Positions 10,460-21,493 of a stretch of DNA of 64,000 nt are shown here, in pieces; position 1 is the stretch's first letter, and each line of letters begins with the position of its first letter. The notes beneath the pieces are model-generated. The model was not told the origin of the DNA, did no database searches, and was given only the letters and a program-made list of their open reading frames with translations. The DNA is from Cordilura impudica (lineage: Eukaryota; Arthropoda; Insecta; Diptera; Scathophagidae). The stretch spans positions 241,648,855-241,712,854 of the forward strand of contig OY821520.1 in the NCBI GenBank assembly GCA_963682025.1, read 5' to 3'. The position numbers and the translations under genes were made by a program.

Positions 10460-13400
10460 AACAAGTAAGAGTGTTAAATTCGGCTGTGCCGAATCTTTAA
10501 TACCCTCCACCTCGGTTTGAGTATTGATAATAAATGTAAACAAAATATTGGAAAAAGTAAACAATTTGTTAAACTTAATACCAAATTATTTAAGAAAATT
10601 CTTTCGGTTGGTTTTCATCTTTTCTATTATTTCCGATTTATTTCGGTGTTTGCTTTTTGGTCATCGTGGTTGCTGATCGCCATGCATTTAGGTTATATAC
10701 GTATATGCATGCGTTTCCGGTTATATGACATAACTTCTCGTTTAATTTAGTTTTTGCTAATTAAATAGCTCGCCCTAACCTCCATTGCAAAGGCAATGGT
10801 TGTGTAGGGTGGCTATATGCATTAAATCGTGCTAATTGGAGATGGCTGTATAGTTTCTTTTAACTGGCCAAATATTTCTTCATTGTGGCCATATAGGTCG
10901 GATGGAGTAACAAAATAAAACCAAAAAGAAAAAAAGCTCTCTCAACTTTTTTTTAAAATATTGCCATATTTTGAAAACATAGAGAATAAATTTATAATAA
11001 TAAATAATCAAATTAGGGATGCCAAACGCAAAAAACCAAAAGTCCCAAACATTTTAAATAAAATAATTTAATGTTATCTTTATTTTCTGAAAAACTTCAA
11101 ATTTTCATCCAAAAAAAATTGTGAAAATTTATATATAAAAAATAACACTCTCATCAAATTACGTTTACTTATGTAACAATTTTATGTTAGCAATTCTTAA
11201 ATATCATTTGAGGTTTTCTTAAATTCATTGAATTTAAATTAATATTTTCTGTAGTGCGATTCTGTAAATTTCAAATTCAACGATCTGACAATCGCAAAAT
11301 ATATCGACAGCAATTGTTGTTTGCACTAAGGATTAAGTGATTCACTAAGTACATACGTCTTAACGACAGTCGACAAATCTATTTATACCCTATACCACTA
11401 TGTGGTTTGGGTATAATGACTTTGTGCTGCTGTTTGTAACAACCAAAAATATTTGACCTAGACCCATCTTTAATTATACCGATCGAATCAGAATCATTTT
11501 CTTAGTTGATTTAACAATGTCCGTCCGTCCGTCTGTGTGTCCATGTAAAGCTTGTAATCAAACTGCAGGTCGCAAATATGAATGTATTTTGATGAAATTT
11601 GGTACATAAGTTTTTGTCAGCTATGGGATGAACGCTGTTGAAATTGGTAAGAATCGGTCCATGTTCAGACCTAGCCCCCATACAAATTACCCCATGAAAT
11701 CGACATAAATTGCCATAAGATCCAAATTGTCATATAGATCTTCCTCAAATTGGGTTTGTATGCGTTTATTACATCCACTAATGAGTAGTCCAAAAATGAT
11801 CCCTTTGACCCCATATAGAGCTGCTTCCCGATCTTCACTTAAATCTATTTAAAAACACAAATATTGCACTGATTCTTCTCAAATTTTGTTTGTATATATT
11901 TTTGCAAAATACAAGAGACTTTACCAAACATGATCAGGATCGGTCCATTTTTGGACCAAGTCCCTATATAGATATAGCATCCGATATGAACTTTTTCATA
12001 TCTGCAGCCAAAAAAATTAATAAAAATCCCACTCAAATTTGGTTTTTGCTTATTTTCTATGTCCAGTTAGTTGGGCCTAAGAGATAGGGTCTCTAAACGC
12101 ATGGTATAGGGTATCGTATAGTCGGTCTAGACCGACTATAATTTTCTTACTTGTTTTCTATTTATTTAAATTATAAACTAGTGGCACCTCTGTCAAAATA
12201 AGCGAAAAACACAAAGAATAGAAAAAAAAACATATTACTTCGTGTTTGACAGGATGATTTTATGTTTATGTTTAATATCTTTATTTTTTTTACTAATATT
12301 TCTGTTTATTTATTTGAAAATTAAATAATGAATTGAATATGCTATATAATTTTTTTATTTATATAAAAAAGTTTTTTAATAAAAGCAAAATATTTTCACT
12401 ATTTTATGATTTTTATTTATGTATGACGACATTTCAACCTAAAAATTTAAGTTTTTATCGATTGAATAAACAACACAAAAATGGTTGTCGTTTCGTTTAG
12501 ATAACAACAACAGCTGACTTCAACAATAGCGAATATCGTTTAAAAATTTTACTGATAATTTTGCAATTTTCTTTTTTTTACGATTCGACTATCGTTAAAA
12601 GAAGTTACTGAATCGCGGTACTGAAAAGTTATTAATATCTCCTGAAGGGCAATATTTTTTTTTTAAATGTAAACATTTTTTTGGTGTATTTTTTTTGGTG
12701 TATTTTTTTTGGAATTTCAATTTGTGTTTAACGAATAAAATTTATATATTAAAGATGCAATTGATGTCTTCTAAATTTAAAATCATTATTTCCGACGTTT
12801 TGATATGATTTTCTGAAATTCAGTTAATATTTTGTAATTTATAATTCGAAATTTTAATTCCAGTTTTTAGAATTGATATTTTCTTAAATTTTAATGGAAA
12901 ATTTAAAAAGTGCAATTTTGTATTTATGTGAATAATAATGCTTTAGTAATTATAAACAATTTTTAAAAATTAGATGTAATCGCAATCAGATATTTTATAG
13001 GTAAAGCAGAATAATAATTCTATATAACTATGTAGAACTGTTTTGAAAGCAAAAAACTCATTGATGAACTCGGTAACTCTATTTTGTAAAGACAACAAAA
13101 AGTTAATATGCCAAACTTATGTTCATATTTGTAAAAGAATAATGAAAAAACGTATGATATAAAAGACCAGTCCGTGTATACTCTTAACATTGTTCTGTAT
13201 GATATCTAGTTGAAAATATTGATATTCAAGTTAAAATAGAAATAATTATTGCAAAGCTAACTAGACCAAAAATTGTGGCGCCATCTACTGCGGCATAGTC
13301 ACGCTGAGCAAAATGAAGTGACACTCTGTTAATGCAAAAGAAATGTATTTTCCCCACAACAAAATATTGCAGAATTTTATGTAAATAAAATAATATACCG

Positions 13401-14454
13401 ACTTATTTCTAACATGCAGTTATTATGGATATACATATATAGAATATATGTATATTATTTATATTATTTAATATGTGTATGTATGTATACGTATATATTA
13501 CACAAAAAAAATACAACATCAAACGTTATTTTTGTGTTTTTCTCTTTAAATAAAGTAATACACAATTTTTTTTTTTTTTGCTAAATTTACATTGTTTTTT
13601 TATTAACAACTAGGTATTTTAGCATTAATTGCTTTAGATGTTGCTGAATTTTTACTCCCTTTATATTAACACGTAGTGTCTGCTTGTCGAACAAATTTCG
13701 GATCGATTTTAACCACTTTCGCGGGAACCAATCGATCTGAAATTTTGAATGCGGGCTCGTGGCAATGAGAGAAATGATCTAACAAATTTTTTTAGTGATG
13801 CCAAAACAATGGAAACTTTTAAATTTTTCTACCAGAGTTGATAAAAAATGTACAAAGGGTTTGTCCTTATTATATTATTACCACAACGACCACAAAAACA
13901 ACAAGTCCAGCTATGACAACAATGCAACATATAGAATAACAACAAGAACAAATAGAAACATCATGTTTTTAAATTTTTTTTTTTTAATTTCTCAGAGATT
14001 TCCCTGGACCTGTTCCACCGATTTTAATGATGTTTGAAACAGAAAACTTCCTATGAGCTTGGTGAATCATTTTCACTAAAAACGATCACCCTAGCTGTCA
14101 TATTGAGCCCGTGATCGTGACAAGAACAACATAGAAAATTATATTTTTTCAAGACTTTTTTTAGTTCTTCATTCAAATCTCGGGCCCTAATCGACCGATT
14201 TGGGCGATTTTAAACAGCAAACTTTTCGGGATGTTAGTGAATCATATTTTATGTCAACGAGCACCCCAGCTGCCCGATTGATGCCGTCATCGTGATTTCC
14301 ACAGACGGACAGACGTACATCGCTATATCAACTCCGGTTGTTATAAGGATCACAAATATATATATTTTATGGGGTCCAAAATTTTTTTTCTAATTATTAC
14401 AAACGGAATGACAAACTTATATATACCTTCTGCACACTGGAGTGGAGGGTATAA
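10460..14454 (+). mobile_element. Family C Helentron-type element, full copy C1 (~4 kb, non-coding)
   Basis: Begins AACAAGTAAGAGTGTTAAAT with palindrome TTCGGCTGTGCCGAA and TAATACCCTCCACC. It ends with the core CAGACGGACAGACG, ATATATATTTTATGGGGTCC, ACAAACGGAATGACAAAC and the stem-loop TTCTGCACACTGGAGTGGAG, then GGTATAA. It aligns along its length with C2 (29908-37615, opposite strand), apart from insertions. The shared interior includes CGCCCTAACCTCCATTGCAA, GATTCACTAAGTACATAC and TGTGGCGCCATCTA. Without its family B insertion (11384-12155) it is about 3.2 kb. No open frame is conserved between the copies, so it is a long non-autonomous element using the same ends as family A. Confidence 0.8.
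11384..12155 (-). mobile_element. Family B Helentron-type element (copy B1) inside C1
   Basis: Starts with the hairpin TATACCCTATACCACTATGT plus GGTTTGGGTATAAT, has the short (GTCC)n tract near 11520, and ends GTCGGTCTAGACCGAC then TATAATTTTCTTACTTGTT. The 18-bp palindrome AGTCGGTCTAGACCGACT is perfect. The empty site in copy C2 (CGACAAATCTCGTTTTCAAT on its reverse strand) shows insertion between T residues with no other target duplication. Non-coding. Confidence 0.85.
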
Positions 14455-15360
14455 AAAAATGCACAATTTAAATAGTTCTCTGATATGTTCACCAGTCGTG
14501 CCTATGCACCTTTTGGATTTTTGCTCACTTTATTACTTATTTCATCTTACATGTTCTGAATTCTTTGAAGGCGTTCTCGATGTAGTGATGTATTGATGAT
14601 TTTCAGATACGCCTTTGATACGCTTTTTGGCCTAAGCAAAATGTTGCTCCTTGCCATGAATTGCGTCTTCAAAATTTTGTTTTTTTCGCACCTTAATAGC
14701 TGAGCATATCTATACTCCTGCTATTAATGCTGTGATTAAGCTGTTAGTACATTCCTTCAATATCAAACGTACAAACATACATTTTGTAAACCTGACTCAA
14801 TCGTCACCACAAGCATAGATACGTATTTGTGTACTTGTGAATCATTGATCTGGGTTTACACTTGACCCTATGTTCACGAGTATGCTACACTTTTCTTAAA
14901 TAGTGGCTTAAAATATTCAATAAAATTTACAATATCCTCCTTTTGCAGCTGAAACAAATAAAATAATCTAATAAATAATAATATAAAGTAGGAAGCTCTT
15001 TAAAAAAGAAACAAGATCACGAAATAAAAAAACTATAAACACAACTTTACTCCACTTGGTCCCTAGTAATCAGCACTAATCATAATGCTTTAATAAATAA
15101 CTATTATTATCGGATTCCCATTAAAGAAGGCCAGCTTGGTGGATATTATTTTACGTAGTTAACAGAAATGAAGACTTGAATTTAATTATTACGGAAAAAG
15201 TATCCGAACAGGAATACAAATTCGTATTCGCGGAATAATTTTTAAATAAATTAATACAAAAATATTGTCCTAATAAATAATTTCAATAACTTTCGAAATG
15301 TGAGCTTGAATTTCCTAAGCAAGTAGTTTATTTTCCTCTGTAATTAGTAATTACTTGGCT
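14455..15360. other. Non-coding interval, nothing recognised
   Basis: Mixed-composition sequence between family C and the next LINE. Both strands were read without finding a recognisable domain, tandem repeat or inverted repeat. The open frame at 14369-14596 straddles the end of the family C element and is not a gene. Confidence 0.6.
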
Positions 15361-15533
15361 ACTTTTTAATCTATAATTCCAAAGATGTGACTTCTGATAT
15401 GGTTCGAGTATTGTACAAACAAGAATTCCGTCTGATCTTTGAAAATTCTGGAGTAGATGTCGTATGTTTAACTGAGACTTGGTACAACAAATATATTTCG
15501 GATGCTATGATTGGTCTTAACAATTTCAATATA

Positions 15534-16839
15534 ACGGGTGATTTTTTTGAGGTTAGGATTTTCATGCATTAGTATTTGACAGATCACGTGGGATTTCAGA
15601 CATGGTGTCAAAGAGAAAGATGCTCAGTATGCTTTGACATTTCATCATGAATAGACTTACTAACGAGCAACGCTTGCAAATCATTGAATTTTATTACCAA
15701 AATCAGTGTTCGGTTCGAAATGTGTTTCGCGCTTTACGTCCGATTTATGGTCTACATAATCGACCAAGTGAGCAAACAATTAATGCGATTGTGACCAAGT
15801 TTCGCACTCAGTTTACTTTATTGGACATTAAACCAACCACACGAATGCGTACAGTGCGTACAGAAGAGAATATTGCGTCTGTTTCTGAGAGTGTTACTGA
15901 AGACCGTGAAATGTCGATTCGTCGCCGTTCGCAGCAATTGGGTTTGTGTTATTCGACCACATGGAAGATTTTACGCAAAGATCTTGGTGTAAAACCGTAT
16001 AAAATACAGCTCGTGCAAGAACTGAAGCCGAACGATCTGCCACAACGTCTAATTTTCAGTGAATGGGCCCTAGAAAAGTTGGCAGAAAATCCGCTTTTTT
16101 ATCGACAAATTTTGTTCAGCGATGAGGCTCATTTCTGGTTGAATGGCCTCGTAAATAAGCAAAATTGCCGTATTTGGAGTGAAGAGCAACCAGAAGCCGT
16201 TCAAGAACTGCCCATGCATCCCGAAAAATGCACTGTTTGGTGTGGTTTGTACGCTGGTGGAATCATTGGACCGTATTTTTTCAAAGATGCTGTTGGACGC
16301 AACGTTACGGTGAATGGCGATCGCTATCGTTCGATGCTAACAAACTTTTTGTTGCCAAAAATGGAAGAACTGAACTTGGTTGACATGTGGTTTCAACAAG
16401 ATGGCGCTACATGCCACACAGCTCGCGATTCTATGGCCATTTTGAGGGAAAACTTCGGAGAACAATTCATCTCAAGAAATGGACCGGTAAGTTGGCCACC
16501 AAGATCATGCGATTTGACGCCTTTAGACTATTTTTTGTGGGGCTACGTCAAGTCTAAAGTCTACAGAAATAAGCCAGCAACTATTCCAGCTTTGGAAGAC
16601 AACATTTCCGAAGAAATTCGGGCTATTCCGGCCGAAATGCTCGAAAAAGTTGCCCAAAATTGGACTTTCCGAATGGACCACCTAAGACGCAGCCGCGGTC
16701 AACATTTAAATGAAATTATCTTCAAAAAGTAAATGTCATGGACCAATCTAACGTTTCAAATAAAGAACCGATGAGATTTTGCAAATTTTATGCGTTTTTT
16801 TTTAAAAAAAAGTTATCAAGCTCTTAAAAAATCACCCGT
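15534..16839 (+). mobile_element. rosa-like mariner transposon, apparently complete
   Basis: The element is 1306 bp, starting ACGGGTGATTTTTT at 15534 and ending with the inverted copy AAAAAATCACCCGT at 16839. It is flanked on both sides by TA (15532-15533 and 16840-16841), the standard Tc1/mariner duplication. Only about the first 14-20 bp of the ends pair well. The single internal gene (15647-16732) is uninterrupted. It inserted into the endonuclease region of a dead LINE. Intact gene, clean ends and exact TA make it the youngest-looking autonomous candidate in the window. Confidence 0.92.
15647..16732 (+). CDS. Mariner transposase, rosa-like (DD41D type), full length
   Basis: A 361-codon uninterrupted frame starting at the ATG 113 bp inside the left terminal repeat. 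It would bind the terminal repeats and cut and paste the element in the nucleus. An N-terminal paired-type helix-turn-helix region (residues 1-110; LTNEQRLQIIEFYY, then RRRSQQLGLCYSTTWKILRK) is followed by an RNase H-like DDE/D domain. Catalytic-type residues are visible at FSDEAHFWLNG (about 160), WFQQDGATCHTARDS (about 250) and CDLTPLDYFLWGYVKSKVY (about 288). I count 36 residues between QQD and the CDL aspartate and 41 to the PLD aspartate, the latter being the spacing for which the rosa (DD41D) family is named. No frameshift or premature stop. Length is normal for mariners (about 340-360). Activity cannot be inferred from sequence alone. Confidence 0.93.
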   Translation: MNRLTNEQRLQIIEFYYQNQCSVRNVFRALRPIYGLHNRPSEQTINAIVTKFRTQFTLLDIKPTTRMRTVRTEENIASVSESVTEDREMSIRRRSQQLGLCYSTTWKILRKDLGVKPYKIQLVQELKPNDLPQRLIFSEWALEKLAENPLFYRQILFSDEAHFWLNGLVNKQNCRIWSEEQPEAVQELPMHPEKCTVWCGLYAGGIIGPYFFKDAVGRNVTVNGDRYRSMLTNFLLPKMEELNLVDMWFQQDGATCHTARDSMAILRENFGEQFISRNGPVSWPPRSCDLTPLDYFLWGYVKSKVYRNKPATIPALEDNISEEIRAIPAEMLEKVAQNWTFRMDHLRRSRGQHLNEIIFKK

Positions 16840-17970
16840 TATATTGATGCGATAGAAAACTCCTTGCTACGTACGTCAGAAATGGAATTGTAAGCAAAAT
16901 TATTACAATTTCTAATGTTGTGGAGAATTCAGACAAGACAAGATAATTTCTTAAATGATTATATGTACATAAGGAAATACTCCTTTCAATTAAAATATTA
17001 TAATAGAACACTTATTTGTTGAAGTTGTAGCATGTGGTTGAAAATTACTGGTAGAAGTTGTATATAGACCAAATTGTAGAGTAGGAACGAATTACTTTCT
17101 GAGCACTATCGAAAATCTTACCGGTAAATATGAAGACGTAGTAATGTGTGGAAATTTCAATTCTAATATTCTTGTTAAACAGGATCAACTCAATGATATA
17201 TATGAGAGATGAAAATATGTATTTGGCTTCGATCTTACAAATTCTACAATTCCAACTAATTTTTCCACCACAACTAATAGATTATTGAATATTTTCTTTG
17301 TCAGCAATATACATAAAGTCTTCCTATATGATCAGTTATCAGCACCATATTTCTCTAAGCATGATGTTTTATTCATTGCATATGACTTTATACAGCATGA
17401 AAGTGAGACTAATACTTATTATGATTTTGAGCACATGAACTTGCCAATATGTCCTTTGAGCTATCAAGGATAGATTGGAGCCCTGTCTACTTCCCGCCTT
17501 CGGTTGATAACCAATTGAAATATCTAGAGGAAAATATGTAAATATGTTCCAGTGAGAATCTTGAGGAGAAATACCAAGAAGAGGCCGTAGTTCAATATTG
17601 AAGTCAAATTAGGTATAACTCGTAGGGATTTCGCATCTCAACGTTGGAAAGTGTTTAAAATCACTGATCTGCATACGGAATATGTAAATGCTCGAAGAGT
17701 AGTGAACAGGATGATCAAAACTGCTAAATCTGAGTTATATTCATGTTGTTTTTTATCTGCAGCAATTGCGATAGAGATCTCATCGTCATTAGTATCTAAT
17801 GAAGTAGGTGTAGGTAGAATCAATGAATCTTTCACGAATATGGAAACGCGCAAAAAGTATATCCATCGCAAAATCTAACAAAGATTATCGTCCAATTGCC
17901 ATACTATCTTATCTATCCAAAGTTTTTGAACGATTGCTTCATAGACAAAGTAGCAAGCATATTAAAATAA

Positions 17971-18113
17971 CTAGCAGAGTCAAGCCCTGGAAATTCGAGT
18001 GAAAATTCTAGGAAATGTTATTTTTCCATTTTTTTAAATAATAATCCATTATCATATTATAATAATTTTGAAGGAGCCTAAAGGTATGCTAATCAAGTTT
18101 AGCCAATTCACAA
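17971..18113 (-). mobile_element. Family H Helitron fragment (copy H2, 3' end only)
   Basis: Read on the minus strand it ends with CTCTGCTAG before a T, with the degenerate subterminal inverted repeat CTCGAATTTCCAGG. The match to H1/H3/H4 continues to about 18113 (GCCAATTCACAA on plus), after which homology stops. About 280 bp of unassigned sequence (18114-18390, including GGGGGAGAAAGTAAATACAG) lies between it and the resumed LINE. A truncated copy. Confidence 0.68.
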
Positions 18114-18563
18114 TTCGAGGGCGAGGGTCTTTCAAAAAATATTTTATGCGTTGAAAAATCGGGGGAGAAAGTAAATACAGGGGGGATTAGTATTAAAAAA
18201 TTATATTTTATTTCTATGCGGGGTAATTACCTTCTTCTGGTGATGATGTCTTAACAACTGAATTTTACTAACAAGAAATAGGAACTTAAAACTCTGTCCA
18301 ACTATGCAGGAGAGAGCTTTTACGAATATAAAAAAAAAGGAAAAAATTACATTGCAGTTAAAGAATGCATTCTTCGCCTAAACACCTACGAATCTTATAG
18401 ATGATTTACTCGCAAAAGGGCAATCAGGTTTCCGACCCAAGCATAGTTGTATATCAGCACTCATAGATGTTTCAGAGTATATACGAGAAAGTATTGATGC
18501 CGGAGCCATTTCTTTTCTTAACTTATTTGACCATTCCAAAGCATTAGACAATTTGTTAAAGAT

Positions 18564-19352
18564 AACAAGTAAGAAAATTAAAGTCGGTCTAGACCGACTA
18601 TATGATACCCTATACCATGCGTTTAGAGACCCTATCTCATAGGCCTAACTAACTGGACATAGAAAATGAGATTTACCAAATTTGAGTGGGATTTTTATTA
18701 ATATTTTTGGCTGCAGATATGAAAAAGTTCATATCGGATGCTATATCTATATGGGGACTAGGCCCAAAAATGGACCGATCCTGACTATGTTTGGTAAAGT
18801 CTCTTGTATTTTGCAAAAATATATACAAACAAAATTTGAGAAGAATCAGTGCAATATTTTTTTTTTTGATAGATTTAACTGATGATTGGGAAGCAGCTCT
18901 ATATGGGGCTTATGACTAAGAGTTGTTCCATAGGGATCATTTTTGGACTACCCATTAATGGATGTAATAAACGCATACAAACCCAATTTCAGTAAGATCT
19001 ATATGACAATTTGGATCTTTTGGCAATTTATGTCGATTTCATAAGGGTCATTTGTATGGGGGCTAGGTCTGAACATGGACCGCTTCTCACCAATTTCAAT
19101 AGCGTTCATCCTATGCCCAATAAAAGCTTATGTACCAAATTTCATCAAAATATATTCATATTTGCGACCTGCAGTTTGATTACAAGGTTTACATGGACAC
19201 ACACAGACGGATGGACATCGTTAAATCGAATCAGTTAGTGATTCTGATTCGATCGGTATAATAAAAGATGGGTCTAAGTCAAATATTTTTGATAGATACA
19301 AACAGCAGCACAAAGTCATTATACCCAAACTACATGGTGGTATAGAGTATAA
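18564..19352 (+). mobile_element. Family B Helentron-type element (copy B2)
   Basis: Begins AACAAGTAAGAAAATTAAAG followed by the perfect palindrome AGTCGGTCTAGACCGACT and GATACCCTATACCATGCG. It ends ACATGGTGGTATAGAGTATA. About 0.79 kb, it lines up with B4 and B7 end to end but is more diverged, and its (GTCC)n tract has shrunk to a short ACAGACGGATGGAC remnant. It interrupts the LINE reverse transcriptase region. Open frames within it are shared by homology between copies but read differently in each and are not genes. Confidence 0.85.
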
Positions 19353-19858
19353 AAAAGGACATCTGTTCTTATATAAAATTGTACGTACTCATGAACACCG
19401 GATCAGTATGACAGACTCGTATGCGCACCGCTAGAAATCATGACATAATGTACATTTGATACCAATATTTAGTCTCCAAATGACAATTTTATATCTCCAC
19501 AATACGTCTTTGGAATTTGCTACCATCATTCATTAAAATTATAAACAACGCAATGCATTTTCCCTCTTTTAATATTTATTTTATGTTTCGTATTGATTTT
19601 TTATTTTAGTTTTATTTTAATTTATTTTGTTTATTTTTATTTTTTATTCTATTTTATTTATATTATTATGTTTAATCTTCTATTAATATTTTTTGTAATT
19701 ATTTGTTATTTTTGCTTTAAAATTAATTAATATTTTTATATTTACATTAACTATTTTGGAAAACCAATTTGTTCAACTTTCAAATTTAATTTAATGTAAA
19801 ACTCCTATAATTTAATTATAAGATAATAAATCCTGTTGTATGGGAAATCATATAAATA
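19353..19858 (+). pseudogene. LINE ORF2 C-terminal remnant and AT tail
   Basis: Distal end of the LINE interrupted at 18563. The short motif STIRLWNLLPSFIKIINNAM (about 19495-19555) matches the INTICLWNSLPNNLQITDNAL segment of the related LINE at 36572-36811. It continues as AT-rich 3' sequence with the tail GGGAAATCATATAAATAAA at 19839-19857, like the tail of the LINE ending at 42068. Family A copy A2 starts immediately in that tail. Confidence 0.68.
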
Positions 19859-19914
19859 AACAAGTAAGAGTGTAAAATTCGGCTGGGCCGAATCTTTGAT
19901 ACCCTCCATCTTTT

Positions 19915-20560
19915 TCATTTTCAATTTTCATTTCTTTTTTATCATTTTCCATTTTTCACTTTTCATCTTTCGTTTTTCATTTTTAGTTTTTCATTTTTAA
20001 TTTCTCATTTTCCATTTTTCACTTTCCATTTTCCACTTTTCATTTTTCATTTTCCATTTTCGATTTTTCATTTATCATTTTTCATTTTTCATTTTCCATT
20101 TTTAATTTTTCATTTTCCGTTTTCCATTTTTCTTTCATTTTTCATTTTTCATTTTTATATTTACATTTTTCATTTTTAATTTCTCATTTTCCATTTTTCA
20201 CTTTCCGTTTTCCACTTTTCATTTTTCATTTTCCATTTTCGATTTTTCATTTATCATTTTTCAATTTTCATTTTTCATTTTCCATTTTTAATTTTTCATT
20301 TTCCGTTTTCCATTTTTCTTTCATTTTTCATTTTTCATTTTTATATTTACATTTTTCATTTTCCATTTTTCATTTTCCATTTTTAATTCCTCATTTTCCA
20401 TTTTTCACTTTCCATTTTCCACTTTTCATTTTCCATTTTTCCATTTTCGATTTTTCATTTTTCATTTTCCATTTTTCAATTTCCATTTTTCATTTTCCAT
20501 TTTTAATTTTCCATTTTTAATTTTTAATTTTTCATTTTCCACTTTTCATTTTCCATTTTT

Positions 20561-20592
<32 letters not shown>

Positions 20593-20665
20593 TTCACTTT
20601 CCATTTTCCATTTTTAATTTTTAATTTTTCATTTTCCATTCTTCAATTTCAATTTTCCATTTTTC

Positions 20666-20697
<32 letters not shown>

Positions 20698-20735
20698 TTA
20701 TTTTTTATTAATTTTTAATTTTTAATATTTAATTT
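19915..20735. repeat. Degenerate T-rich array, unit near CATTTTCCATTTTT
   Basis: Irregular repeats of CATTTTTCATTTTCC and TTTTAATTTTTCATTTTCC words. A higher-order duplication is visible: a block of roughly 190 bp starting near 19975 recurs near 20165. It occupies the middle of copy A2 and has the same strand bias relative to the element ends as the arrays in A1 and A3. Confidence 0.92.
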
Positions 20736-20830
20736 TAATGATAAAAAAAAAAATATGTGGTAAAACTTGCTTAGGCCAATATGACACGTGCAGTATTAAT
20801 ATACACACAACTGTAATGACTTCAACAATA

Positions 20831-21405
20831 GGGTAAAAACATATGAAATCAACCAATGAGTTGACCGCACCGATTTCGAATTGGATGAATTTTGGTACAA
20901 AGGGAAAGTTAAACATAATAATAGCGTTTGTCAACTTTCAGTGTCGTAGCTCTCGTACTTTCAGAATTATGGCCATTCCAAGTTGGCAAAAATCAATAAA
21001 AATGCACTCAGATGCCTTAACACAATTTTGAATATCTCGAAAAGTGTTCATTGCACGTTAATAATCAAGGGCTCATTTTACAGACTAAAACATGCGCCAT
21101 TCAAAACAAATTTTTTTTCAAATTTCCGATCAAGGATAATGTAAATAAAAAAAGGACTAAAATTTCCAAAGGATATTTCTCGAAAATCAATATTTTTAAA
21201 AATTTCAAAAAAATATATGTTAATTCTTATTATGTTTTGTACAAGTCTGTCAAATTTCAATGTGGAGTCTTTATTACAACATGAGTTATTAAGAAAAAAG
21301 CAGGAGAAGGTTTATGTATTTCATGATATGTACCAAAATACAAAAAGGTGACAAATTACAAAAAGAAGGACAAATCAAATGTAAAGGAACTTTTTCGACT
21401 TTTCT
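20831..21405 (+). repeat. Left terminal inverted repeat of the 4-bp-duplication transposon
   Basis: Pairs with 23969-24554 read on the opposite strand. Shared blocks include GGCCATTCCAAGTTGGCAAA (GGCCATTCCAATTTGGCAAA in the partner), AAAATGCACTCAGATGCC, GCTCATTTTACAGACTAAAA and AAGGTGACAAATTACAAAAA. Divergence between arms is concentrated in the outer ~100 bp. Near-identical open frames in the two arms simply reflect the repeat. Confidence 0.88.
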
Positions 21406-21493
21406 TTGCTTAAACTCTTTTTCTCCATTGCTAAACCTTTAGTAAAAAGTACATTATGTATCATTATTAAACACTTTATTACAGCATATTTAT

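Larger units (their letters stand above)
15370..18563 (+). pseudogene. LINE ORF2 relic (endonuclease plus N-terminal RT), interrupted several times
   Basis: An APE-endonuclease start is visible at 15387-15530 (GVDVVCLTETWYNKYISDAM, IGLNNFNI), cut by a mariner at 15534. It resumes at about 16845 with CDRKLLATYVRNGIVSK. Later pieces include the linker and the RT box DYRPIAILSYLSKVFERLLH at about 17880-17945. The frame is then cut by a Helitron piece (17971-18113) and about 280 bp of unassigned sequence, and resumes as LLAKGQSGFRPKHSCISALI and FLNLFDHSKALDN (18400-18555). A family B element enters at 18564, and the C-terminal end lies at 19353-19858. Many stops. The RPIAILSYLSKVFE wording is shared with the LINE at 40220-42068, so these two look like one Jockey/CR1-group family. 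Confidence 0.78.

Noticed and set aside
10517..10750. 77-codon frame near the start of C1
   Set aside because: Not preserved in C2, where the same region has diverged across the frame.
21051..21284. Conserved small protein pair at 21051-21284 and 24091-24324
   Set aside because: The two near-identical frames lie in the opposite arms of one transposon's terminal inverted repeats.
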